A program made the position numbers and the translations under genes. Positions 18,740 through 27,086 of a stretch of 64,000 nucleotides of DNA are shown in pieces (position 1 is the first letter of the stretch; each line of letters begins with the position of its first letter). The DNA lies in NCBI RefSeq assembly GCF_002177135.1, contig NZ_MWPH01000004.1, positions 1 to 64,000 of the forward strand, in the 5' to 3' direction. The notes under the pieces were generated by a model. It ran no database searches. It saw only the letters and a list, made by a program, of their open reading frames with translations, and was not told where the DNA came from. This DNA is from Natronolimnobius baerhuensis (GTDB taxonomy: Archaea > Halobacteriota > Halobacteria > Halobacteriales > Natrialbaceae).

Positions 18740-19858
18740 ATGACATGGACTGTCGCCGGCATCAACTTCGCTCACTTCCACATGGGCGATAACCTACGAC
18801 TCGTCGAAGACCACCCCGACGCCGAACTCGTTGCCATCTGTGACGAAGACCCCGAAGAGTCGACGCTCGGACTCGAGGACACCGCACAGGAGTTCGACAT
18901 CCCCGACGACCGCGTGTATCGAGATCATCAGGCGTGTCTCGAGGAGACCGATCCCGATATCGTCATCCTCTGTCCCGTTCCCTCGGAGCACGCTGACTGG
19001 GTCGAGAAAGTCGCCCCCTACGGCGTGAACGTCGTTCTCGAAAAGCCGTTCGCAACCTCGGTCGAAGACGCCGACCGCATCCTCGAGGCGATGGCCGAGG
19101 GCGGCGGCAAACTCGCGGTCAACTGGCCGCTTGCGTGGTACGAATCCCACCGGACGGCAAAGCGCGTCCTCGACGAGGGAGCCATCGGCGACGTTCGCGA
19201 GGTCCACTACTACGACGGCAACAAGGGCAGCGGCCGCTTCACGCAGGTGGAGTACACCGACTCGGGTGAACTGCACTTCGCGGGTGACGATCTCGAGGAT
19301 ACCGACGAGGCCGCCGCGACCTGGTGGCATCAGGCCGACCGCGGCGGCGGCTCGCTCAACGACTACCTCGGCTACGGCGTCACTCTCGGCACCTGGTTCC
19401 GCGACGGCGAACTTCCGCTCGAGGTGACGACCGAGACGCATACGCCCGAGTGGTCGCCGGTCGACACTCACAGCATCACAATCGCGAGCTACGAACACGG
19501 CCTCTCGAAGTACGAGACGCGCTGGGGGACGTTTACAGATCCGTGGGTCCACCAGCCCCAGCCGAAGTGTGGGTTCGTCCTCGTCGGCACTGAGGGAACG
19601 ATTGCGAGCTACGACTACGAGGAGACCATCCGCGTCCAAGACGACGACCATCCCGATGGCTACGACATCGAGGTCGACCCGCTCGAGGCACCCCTCGAGA
19701 ACGTCATCCAGTACCTAATTGACCGCCTCGAGAACGATGAACCGGTCGAGTTCCCGCCGTTGAACCCCGAACACTGTCGAGAAGCCCAGCGAATCATCGA
19801 CACCGCCCACCTGAGCGCCGAGCGCGGCGAGCGAGTAGAACTCGTGGGGGACCAATGA
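18740..19858 (+). CDS. Gfo/Idh/MocA-family NAD(P)-dependent dehydrogenase
   Basis: 372 residues. The N-terminal Rossmann fold begins with VAGINFAHFHMGD in place of the usual GxGxxG, then AICDEDPEE. The family lysine motif is VVLEKPFATS. The C-terminal alpha/beta substrate domain has WWHQADRGGGSLNDYLGYG. Members oxidise sugars or cyclitols. It overlaps the next gene by 4 nt; the two may form a heteromer or act in sequence on the same substrate. Confidence 0.85.
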   Translation: MTWTVAGINFAHFHMGDNLRLVEDHPDAELVAICDEDPEESTLGLEDTAQEFDIPDDRVYRDHQACLEETDPDIVILCPVPSEHADWVEKVAPYGVNVVLEKPFATSVEDADRILEAMAEGGGKLAVNWPLAWYESHRTAKRVLDEGAIGDVREVHYYDGNKGSGRFTQVEYTDSGELHFAGDDLEDTDEAAATWWHQADRGGGSLNDYLGYGVTLGTWFRDGELPLEVTTETHTPEWSPVDTHSITIASYEHGLSKYETRWGTFTDPWVHQPQPKCGFVLVGTEGTIASYDYEETIRVQDDDHPDGYDIEVDPLEAPLENVIQYLIDRLENDEPVEFPPLNPEHCREAQRIIDTAHLSAERGERVELVGDQ

Positions 19859-20967
19859 GCGACGACGAGGACACCTACGGCATCGCCGAGATCGCCGATC
19901 TCGAGGAGATTGCCCCGCCCGACCTGCCGTACAAACCGACGCCCATCGACGACTCGCCGCCAATCGCGCTCATCGGCACCGGCGGCATCGCCGAACAGCA
20001 CCTCACGGCGTACCGCGATGCGGGCTACGACGTTCGCGTGCTGTGCAACCGAACCCGCGAGCGCGCCGAGGAGTACCGCGAGGCGTTCTACCCCGACGCC
20101 GACGTCACCACCGACTATCACGAGGTACTCGAGCGCGACGATATCGCCGTCGTCGACGTTCTTCCGCACCCGGCCGACCGCGCACCAATTCTCGAGGACG
20201 CACTCGAGGCGGGCAAGCACGTCCTCAGTCAGAAGCCGTTCGTCGTCGACCTTGAGTTCGGCGAGCGACTCGTCGAACTGGCCGACGAGCGCGGCGTCAG
20301 ACTTGCGGTGAACCAGAACGGCCGGTGGGCACCCCACTGGAGTTACATCCGCCACACAATCGCCGAAGGGCTGATCGGCGACCCACACGGCATCCACTGT
20401 AGCGTCGACTGGGATCACAACTGGATCGCCGACACCGAGATCAACGAGATCGACCACGCCGTGCTCTACGATTTCGCAGTCCACTGGTTCGACATCGTCA
20501 CCTGCTTCATGGGTGAGGCCGAGCCGACGCGAGTCTACGCATCCTACGAACCCTCGCCAACCCAGCAGGCCGACCCGCCGCTGCTTGGGCAGGCGGTCAT
20601 CGAGTACGAGAACGCACAGGCGACGCTGTCGTTCGACGCCGACACGCCCGTTGGCCCGGAAGACCGAACCACCGTCGTCGGCACGCGCGGCACGATCAGA
20701 AGCGAAGGACCGGATCTCGAGCAGCAATCAGTTCGGCTCTACACCGAGGAGGGCTACGCGGAGCCCGATCTCGAGGGAACGTGGTTCCCCGATGGCTTCC
20801 ACGGTGCGATGGCCGAGTTGCTGTCCGCCATCGAGGAGGACCGCGAGCCGTCGAACAGCGCTCGAAACAACCTCCGGACGCTCGAACTCTGCTACGCGGC
20901 GGTCGCGAGCGCCGAGGACCACGAGCCGGTAGTTCCGGGGTCGGTGCGACAACTGCGGGGAACCTGA
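19855..20967 (+). CDS. Gfo/Idh/MocA-family NAD(P)-dependent dehydrogenase
   Basis: 370 residues. It has a classical dinucleotide motif LIGTGGIAEQHL and the family lysine in HVLSQKPFVVD (Gln replaces the usual Glu before KP). A hydrophilic 40-residue extension precedes the Rossmann fold. The substrate domain holds NQNGRWAPHWSYIRH and IDHAVLYDFAVHWFDI. ATGA overlap with the preceding dehydrogenase indicates translational coupling. Convergent with the acyl-CoA synthetase gene 4 nt away. Confidence 0.87.
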   Translation: MSDDEDTYGIAEIADLEEIAPPDLPYKPTPIDDSPPIALIGTGGIAEQHLTAYRDAGYDVRVLCNRTRERAEEYREAFYPDADVTTDYHEVLERDDIAVVDVLPHPADRAPILEDALEAGKHVLSQKPFVVDLEFGERLVELADERGVRLAVNQNGRWAPHWSYIRHTIAEGLIGDPHGIHCSVDWDHNWIADTEINEIDHAVLYDFAVHWFDIVTCFMGEAEPTRVYASYEPSPTQQADPPLLGQAVIEYENAQATLSFDADTPVGPEDRTTVVGTRGTIRSEGPDLEQQSVRLYTEEGYAEPDLEGTWFPDGFHGAMAELLSAIEEDREPSNSARNNLRTLELCYAAVASAEDHEPVVPGSVRQLRGT

Positions 20968-20971
20968 CTGC

Positions 20972-22642
20972 TCACGAGGGAAACAGCGTTGCCCGGTCGA
21001 GTTTCCCCGTCCGCGTTCGCGGCGGGTCCTCGAGCACCTCGATCTCGTGAGGCGTCTTGTGCGGCCCGAGGCGGTCCCGGACGTGCTGGCGAAGGTCATC
21101 CTCGAGCGTCGTCTCCTCGTTCGCCTCAGCCGGCGTCTCCACGTCCGTCTCGAGCAGGACGTACGCGACGATCCGTTGGCCGCGCTCCTCGTCCGACACC
21201 CCGCCGACGGCGGCGTTTGCGACTGTCGGGGCGCGACAAAGTGCGGCTTCGACCGCCGTTGGACTGACCCGGTACCCCGAGGAGATGATCAGGTTGTCGG
21301 CCCGACCCGCGAAGGTCACGTAGCCGTCTTCGTCCAGCCGTGCCAGATCGCCGGTGAGATACCAGCCGCCGTCATAGCACTCCTCGGTCGCCTCCTTATC
21401 ACCGAGATAGCCTGCAAAGAGGACGGGATCAGAGCGCTCGAGTGCGATCTGGCCGACCGATCCCGGTTCGACCGGCTCGAGGTCCTCGTCGAGAATCGCA
21501 CACTCGTGGCCCGGATAGATCCGGCCCATCGAGTCCGGTTTCGACTCGTAGAGCACCTGACAGTCTCCGATCATCGCGTTCGCTTCCGTCTGGCCGTAGG
21601 CCTCGTTGACCACGATAGCCAGTTCGCGTTCGGCCCACTCCTTGACGGGTTCGGGCAGCTTCTCGCCGCCGCACATCACGACCTCGAGTGCGTCGAGATC
21701 GCCCGCACTCGGCTCCGTTTCCTCCCGGATCTGCCACATCGCCGTCGAGGGCATGAACGACCGACTCACGTCGAATCGCTCGAGCAATGCGAGGGCGTCG
21801 GCGGGGTCGAACCCGCTCCGGCGCACGCTCGAGACGACGGTCCCGCCGCAGGCGAGCGTCGGGAAAACGGCGTCGAACAGCGACCCCGCCCAGGCCCACT
21901 CGGCGGGCGTCCAGACGCGTTCTCGGTGCTCGTCGCCGAAGCAGTGAAACCAGCACTGATAGCCCGGCAGCGTCCCGATGAGGTACTGGTGGCGCTGGAC
22001 CACTCCCTTGGGCGTTCCCGACGTTCCGGACGTGTAGACGATGATCGCCGGCTCGTCCGGCTTCGTCGCGACGATCTCGCTCGAGCGATCACTCGAGACG
22101 CGGTGGGCGAACGCGCCGAGGTGTCGGTTGGGGCCGTCGTAGGCTTCGGCCTCGAGGTCGACGACGAGTTCGGTCGGCAGGTCGGCAGCCGCCACTGGCT
22201 CTTCGATCTGGTCGTAGACCGTCGCATCGGCGAGCAGCGCGCTGGCGTTGCTATGCTCGAGGCTGTGTGCGAGCGATTCCTGACCCAGCAACACCGAGAG
22301 CGGCACCGCGAGACAGCCGATTCGATAGGTCGCCAGATGGGCGACGAGCAGTTCGGGCGACTGGGGAAAACAGAGCGCGATCCGATCACCGGGCTCGAGG
22401 CCGGCCTCGCGGAGCTGTGCGCCGAGTGCGCTCGCGGCGTCGTCCAGTTCGGCGTAGGTGAAGCGGTGCGCTCGGCCGTGATCGTCTCGATGCACCAGGG
22501 CGGTCAGGTTCCGCGCCTCGCCGGTTTTGTGCGCGCTCTCGGCCAGGTTGTAGGTTTCAGGAAGGTCCCACTCGAAGTCGGCGTGCACGTCCGCGCCGGT
22601 GTCGAGTGACTCCGCGCTCGGAAACGAATACCCCACAGGCAT
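20972..22642 (-). CDS. AMP-forming acyl-CoA synthetase (acetyl/medium-chain type)
   Basis: About 556 residues of the ANL superfamily. The phosphate loop is IIVYTSGTSGTPKGVVQ. The adenine motif is VNEAYGQTEANAMI. The hinge and C-terminal domain carry YLTGDLARLDEDGYVTFAGR and IISSGYRVSP. The catalytic lysine is in RTRTGKLDR. It activates a short carboxylic acid with ATP and CoA. The ATG at 22642 (MPVGYSFPSAE) is preferred; the upstream extension to 22768 overlaps the divergent gene. Divergent from an enoyl-CoA hydratase gene, so both may serve one acid pathway. Confidence 0.88.
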   Translation of the reverse strand: MPVGYSFPSAESLDTGADVHADFEWDLPETYNLAESAHKTGEARNLTALVHRDDHGRAHRFTYAELDDAASALGAQLREAGLEPGDRIALCFPQSPELLVAHLATYRIGCLAVPLSVLLGQESLAHSLEHSNASALLADATVYDQIEEPVAAADLPTELVVDLEAEAYDGPNRHLGAFAHRVSSDRSSEIVATKPDEPAIIVYTSGTSGTPKGVVQRHQYLIGTLPGYQCWFHCFGDEHRERVWTPAEWAWAGSLFDAVFPTLACGGTVVSSVRRSGFDPADALALLERFDVSRSFMPSTAMWQIREETEPSAGDLDALEVVMCGGEKLPEPVKEWAERELAIVVNEAYGQTEANAMIGDCQVLYESKPDSMGRIYPGHECAILDEDLEPVEPGSVGQIALERSDPVLFAGYLGDKEATEECYDGGWYLTGDLARLDEDGYVTFAGRADNLIISSGYRVSPTAVEAALCRAPTVANAAVGGVSDEERGQRIVAYVLLETDVETPAEANEETTLEDDLRQHVRDRLGPHKTPHEIEVLEDPPRTRTGKLDRATLFPS

Positions 22643-22753
22643 GCCAGCAGCGTACGACGTAGTGCGGTATGTAGCTTGCGTCCGGTCGGCCCAGACCTGT
22701 CCTGGGTGCGTCAGCGCCGATGGCTCTATGTACCATACTGACAATGCACACGT

Positions 22754-23515
22754 ATGGAGGCAGACCACCTGTTACTCGAGCGAGCGCCACCGATCCAGCG
22801 AATCACCTTGAACCGGCCTGACCGGTTGAACGCCCTCGCAACGCAGACCTGGGCAGAACTCCGTGATGCGTTGCGCGAAGCCGACGAGGACGACGAGATA
22901 CGGGTGATCGTCCTCGGCGGGGAAGGCCGGGCGTTCTGCTCGGGCGACGATATCGCCGACTTCGAGTTCGAGACGACGGCGGACGCTCGCGCCTACGCCA
23001 GACACATCATGTCCTGCGGGCTGACCATCGAACGGATCGAGACGCCAGTGATCTCGAGCGTCCACGGGCTTGCCCACGGCGGCGGCTGTGAGATCGCCGC
23101 CCTCGCCGACGTGACGATTGCGAGCGAGGAGGCGACGTTCCGGCTTCCCGAAGCGCTCGTCGGTGCCGTCCCCGGCATCGGCCTCGTTCGCTTTCCCGAA
23201 CTCATCGGTCTCAAACGGACGCGCGAACTCATGCTGACTGGCCGCGAATTCGACGCGACAGAGGCCCACGACATCGGGCTCGTCAACGAGGTTGCCCCCG
23301 CCGACGAACTCGAGGATGTCGTCGACTCGCGGGCCGAAGACGTCGCTCGAACCGCACCCGTCTCGGCCCAACTGATCAAGCGCATCCTCAACTCGAGACT
23401 CGAGGACGAAGCCGAAGCCGTCAACGCCCTCACGCTGATCTTCACGATGGACGACGCGGTCGAGGGGATGGAGGCCTTCTTCGACGGCCGGGAGCCAGAG
23501 TGGTCAGGGAACTGA
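22754..23515 (+). CDS. Enoyl-CoA hydratase/isomerase (crotonase family)
   Basis: 253 residues. The oxyanion-hole segments are EGRAFCSGDDIADF and SVHGLAHGGGCEIAAL. The catalytic region ATFRLPEALVGAVPG has the conserved Glu. The C terminus has ISAQLIKRIL-like spacing (VSAQLIKRILNSRL). It may hydrate or isomerise an acyl-CoA made by the neighbouring synthetase. The exact reaction is not determined by sequence. Confidence 0.88.
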   Translation: MEADHLLLERAPPIQRITLNRPDRLNALATQTWAELRDALREADEDDEIRVIVLGGEGRAFCSGDDIADFEFETTADARAYARHIMSCGLTIERIETPVISSVHGLAHGGGCEIAALADVTIASEEATFRLPEALVGAVPGIGLVRFPELIGLKRTRELMLTGREFDATEAHDIGLVNEVAPADELEDVVDSRAEDVARTAPVSAQLIKRILNSRLEDEAEAVNALTLIFTMDDAVEGMEAFFDGREPEWSGN

Positions 23516-23556
23516 GACGGACTGCTGAGAACTGACGGACAACAGTTCGTGTACCG

Positions 23557-24546
23557 CTATGGCCGGGTCCAGGCGACTCGGCCGTCGCGCTCGACGGTCT
23601 CGAGGTCGCCCCGCTCAACCAGCTCGCCGTAGTGGGCGGTGAGCGGAAACGCCAGATCCGCATCGAGGCCGAAGCTTCCGCGCCGGTCGACGACGGCCTC
23701 GATTGCCTCCTCGAGCGTGACGGGCCCGAGATCCTCGACGATCTCGAGGGCAAGCGTTTCGATTTCGGCGACGAAGTCCAGCGATTCGGCGACGAAGTCG
23801 TCAATCTCGTCGCCGGTGAGCACGTCGTAGTGGGTAAATGAGAGCTGGTCGGGCTCGAGGGAAGCGACGAGTTGGATCGTGTTTTCGTACTCGGGATAGA
23901 GGTAGTACGGCGGGGGCTGAAGGTACTCGCCCTCGGCGTCGTAGAGGCCGCGCCCAAAGAAGGCGTCGCCGCCGATCACCAGGTCGTACTCGGGGTCATA
24001 GAGTGCGAGATGGCCCTTCGTGTGTCCCGGTGTGTGAAGCACGCGAAGCTGTCTATCCTGAACGCGAATCGATTCACCGCCGCGCAGGCGAAGGTCCACC
24101 GGCTCGTCCGGCCCCATCATCCCGGTGAGCCAGTCGTAGACCTTCTGCTCGTAGGTCAGGTCGTGCTCGTCCGCGAACTGGCTGTAGCGCTCCTCGAGAA
24201 TGCGGTCGACGCTTTCCATCAGCGGGGCGTCGGCGACGTGTCCTGCAATCGTTACGCCTGGACTGTGCTCGCGGAGTTCGTGGTTCCCGCCGAAGTGGTC
24301 GGCGTCGGAGTGGGTGACGACAGCAAGGGAGACATCTGCGAGTGACCAGCCCAGATCGACGAGAAACGGTTCGTAGACGGTCGTCGGCGCGTCCACGTAG
24401 CCGGGATCGACGAGAATCGGCCCCGTCGCCCCCTCGAGGACGTGATAGCCGTGGATCTTTCCGTCGGTGATCGTTTCGACCCGGTGGATGCCGGGTGTGA
24501 GTTGCGTCGCCTCGATGGTGGTGTCGGGATCGGCGTCTGGTGCCAT
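23557..24546 (-). CDS. MBL-fold metallo-hydrolase
   Basis: 329 residues. The Zn motif THSDADHFGG is at ~79-87, then HTPGHTKGHLALY and GGDAFFGRG. A C-terminal winged-helix-like segment (EIVEDLGPVTLEEAIEAVVD) resembles LACTB2-type hydrolases. Likely a thioester or glyoxalase-II-like hydrolase. Divergent from the SDR gene by ~160 bp. Confidence 0.83.
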   Translation of the reverse strand: MAPDADPDTTIEATQLTPGIHRVETITDGKIHGYHVLEGATGPILVDPGYVDAPTTVYEPFLVDLGWSLADVSLAVVTHSDADHFGGNHELREHSPGVTIAGHVADAPLMESVDRILEERYSQFADEHDLTYEQKVYDWLTGMMGPDEPVDLRLRGGESIRVQDRQLRVLHTPGHTKGHLALYDPEYDLVIGGDAFFGRGLYDAEGEYLQPPPYYLYPEYENTIQLVASLEPDQLSFTHYDVLTGDEIDDFVAESLDFVAEIETLALEIVEDLGPVTLEEAIEAVVDRRGSFGLDADLAFPLTAHYGELVERGDLETVERDGRVAWTRP

Positions 24547-24709
24547 GCAAATCTCCTCGTCGCGGCTTCGACACGAATCGTGATAAATGTATGTTCACAC
24601 GGCACTCGAATCTGTTGCTCTCGCGTCTGTGCCCTCTCGAGCCGTCCGCGAGCGCTGCGTCTGGCTCGCGACGAACAGTTAAGTCCCACTGTGACGAAGA
24701 CTCACGGGG

Positions 24710-25504
24710 ATGTCGATTATTGATAGCACACAACACGATGGCCGGACGGTGATCGTCACCGGCGGCTCGAGCGGAATCGGCCGCGGAATCGCCCTGGCGT
24801 TCGCGGAGGCCGGCTCGAACGTCGTCATCGCCGACGTGACACGCGAGCCGCGACAGGGCGAGCGCTACGAAACCGACGTGACCAGACCCACCGACGAAGT
24901 CGCACGCGAGGAGTTCGGTGTCGATGCGACGTATCTCGAGACGGACGTCAGCGATCCCCACGCAGTCGAGGCGATGATCGAGATGACACTCGAGGAGTAC
25001 GGCCGGATCGACGTGCTGGTGAACAACGCCGGGATATTCATCGAGGGCGGCTCACAGGACCTAACCGTCGAGGAGTGGGACGAGGTTATCGGCGTTAACC
25101 TCGACGGGGCGTTTTTCTGCGCGAAGTACGCGATTCCATCGCTTGTAGAGACTACGGGGACGATCCTCAACATCGGCTCGGTGAACTCCGGTGAAGGTGG
25201 CGGCGGCCCACCCTATGCCAGTTCGAAAGCCGCACTCGTCAATCTCACGCGCGATCTCGCGGTCGAACTCGGTGAGGACGCGGTAACCGTCAACGCGATC
25301 TGTCCCGGCTTCATCGAGACGGCGATTCAGGACTACCAGACCGACGAGAGCATCGCCGAACAGCTCGGACAGACGCTCCTGCCTCGAGCGGGCACGCCCG
25401 AAGACATCGGAAACCTGGCCGTCTTTCTGGCGAGCGACGAAGCGTCGTTCATCCACGGCGAGGAAATCTACATCGACGGCGGCTGGACCGCCCACAGCCT
25501 CTGA
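24710..25504 (+). CDS. Short-chain dehydrogenase/reductase (SDR)
   Basis: 264 residues of the classical SDR family. Cofactor motif VTGGSSGIGRGIALAF, then VNNAGIF, active-site Ser in LNIGSVNS and YASSK with catalytic Tyr and Lys. The C terminus holds the SDR signature NLAVFLASDEASFIHGEEIY. The Asp after beta-2 (IADV) favours NAD. Possibly a sugar or 3-oxoacyl dehydrogenase. It ends 5 nt before the GH88-like gene, so they form an operon. Confidence 0.88.
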   Translation: MSIIDSTQHDGRTVIVTGGSSGIGRGIALAFAEAGSNVVIADVTREPRQGERYETDVTRPTDEVAREEFGVDATYLETDVSDPHAVEAMIEMTLEEYGRIDVLVNNAGIFIEGGSQDLTVEEWDEVIGVNLDGAFFCAKYAIPSLVETTGTILNIGSVNSGEGGGGPPYASSKAALVNLTRDLAVELGEDAVTVNAICPGFIETAIQDYQTDESIAEQLGQTLLPRAGTPEDIGNLAVFLASDEASFIHGEEIYIDGGWTAHSL

Positions 25505-25509
25505 CCACC

Positions 25510-26670
25510 ATGACAGACACTGCCTTCGACACAGACGCTGCACTGGCCGATCTCATCGACCGCATCGGGACGAGCCTCGAGCAGACTGGCTCGGAATTTC
25601 CGTACGTCGCTGATCCAGCGACCGGAACCTGGGAGACAACCGACGACGGCAACTGGTGTGGCGGCCACTGGGTCCACGCCCTCTGGCTCGCCTTCGAACA
25701 CACCGGCGAGAAGCGATTCGCCGAGGCGGCGCGTGAACACACCGAAATCCTCGTGGACTCCATGGTTCGCCCATCCATGTTCTGCGGGATGAACTTCCAT
25801 TACGCCGGGTTCAGGGCCTACGATATCACGGGCGAGGAGCGCTACCGGGACCTGGGTATCGAGGGGGCCGACGAGATGGTCTCGTACTACCACCACGGCG
25901 CGCGACAGATCGCCCTGGGCACCCTCGAGATCGAGGGCCCCTCGAGCGAGTTTCGCGGTCCCGAATCCGACGAGGGGCCATCCGGTGACTCACTCGGTGC
26001 TGTAGACGCGATCTACACCTCGCTGCCCGTTCTCTGGCGTGCCTACCACGAGACTGGCGACCCGGTCTACCGTGACACTGCGATCTCACATGCCGACCGC
26101 CACCTCGACTGGTACATCCGCGAGGACGGCAGCACCTGGCACCACGCAGAATTCGACCTCGAGACCGGCGAGTTGCGCCGGCAGTACAACGAACTCGCCT
26201 ACTCCGACGAGACGTGCTGGGCACGCGGACAGGGCTGGTGTATCGCCGGCCTGGCCCGCGCCTACGAGGAAACCGGTGCCGAGCGCTATCTCGACGCCCT
26301 CGAGCGAACGACCGCGTACTATCGCAACCACGTTCCCGACGATCTGGTGCCGTACTGGGATTTCGAACACCCCGACCGGCCGAGCGTTCCTCGAGATACG
26401 AGCAGCGCGGTGCTCACCGCCTACGGGCTGACCCGACTCTCAGAGACGCCGGAGACGACGCAGTTGCGCTCGTTCGGCGAGGACGTCCTCGAGTCGCTGT
26501 GTCGGAACTATCTCACGCCAGTCGACAGCGATGACGAGCGCCATCCTGGTGTTGTGCTCGAGGGCTGTTTTAACGGCCCGTCGGGCTATGCAGACCGGCA
26601 CGAACTTATCTGGTCGATGTACTATTTGACGTTCGTCCTTTACACGATGAGCGTAGAGACGGGTGAGTAG
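25510..26670 (+). CDS. Glycoside hydrolase family 88-like (unsaturated glucuronyl hydrolase-like)
   Basis: 386 residues without signal peptide, matching the GH88/105 alpha6/alpha6 barrel. Family segments: WCGGHWVHALWLAFEHTG, GAVDAIYTSLPVLWRAY with a probable catalytic Asp, CWARGQGWCIAGLARAYEE, and DTSSAVLTAYGL. Such enzymes hydrate the double bond left by polysaccharide lyases, freeing 4-deoxy-5-keto uronates. With the upstream SDR 5 nt away, it suggests cytoplasmic uronate-disaccharide breakdown. No lyase gene is present in the window. Confidence 0.8.
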   Translation: MTDTAFDTDAALADLIDRIGTSLEQTGSEFPYVADPATGTWETTDDGNWCGGHWVHALWLAFEHTGEKRFAEAAREHTEILVDSMVRPSMFCGMNFHYAGFRAYDITGEERYRDLGIEGADEMVSYYHHGARQIALGTLEIEGPSSEFRGPESDEGPSGDSLGAVDAIYTSLPVLWRAYHETGDPVYRDTAISHADRHLDWYIREDGSTWHHAEFDLETGELRRQYNELAYSDETCWARGQGWCIAGLARAYEETGAERYLDALERTTAYYRNHVPDDLVPYWDFEHPDRPSVPRDTSSAVLTAYGLTRLSETPETTQLRSFGEDVLESLCRNYLTPVDSDDERHPGVVLEGCFNGPSGYADRHELIWSMYYLTFVLYTMSVETGE

Positions 26671-27086
26671 TCAGGGAGTGTCTCACTGGTGAGAGCATCC
26701 GCTCGAGTAGCCTGAATCGGAGCCATTCGCACCCCGTGTAATGCTGAATGGACATATAAGCATATTTTAATCACCATGTTATTAGCAGCACACTATTGCA
26801 ATGTAGTACAATATTCTTCCGTAATACATCTACGTGTAGTTTTGCGCACCAGATGTGGGAGTATGCTTTCGTTCTACGAAGGCGATACTGTTGGGTATTA
26901 TCGGAGATATTTCGGATATATCTCGACTTGTGACTACACTATCATTCCCGATGGTATTTCGCCACTCTACATTACTGCCATACATCAATTCTCTGTCTAT
27001 TCGTGATTGTTCCTCGCTTTCATGAGCGCGTTCGATTTTTCATCTGTATCATCGATACCTCCTCGAGACACGGTTCAGATCCCGGG
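26671..27086. other. AT-rich intergenic region, no supported gene
   Basis: About 415 bp between convergent genes, much more AT-rich than flanking sequence. It holds GAGATAT-ttcggat-ATATCTC (26904-26924), a perfect 7-bp inverted repeat, and TTCGT-tct-ACGAA near 26872. These could be terminator-like hairpins; no T run follows. Short open frames have no haloarchaeal coding bias. Confidence 0.5.

Noticed and set aside
18794-19651. Leftward open frames across the dehydrogenase genes
   Set aside because: The dehydrogenases have Rossmann and EKP/QKP motifs; the leftward frames have none.
21047-22609. 520-codon rightward open frame opposite the acyl-CoA synthetase
   Set aside because: The opposite strand has all ANL motifs. 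The frame is an artefact of high GC3 content.
26904-26924. GAGATAT inverted repeat as a terminator
   Set aside because: No T run and it lies far from both flanking gene ends; kept only as a note in the intergenic entry.
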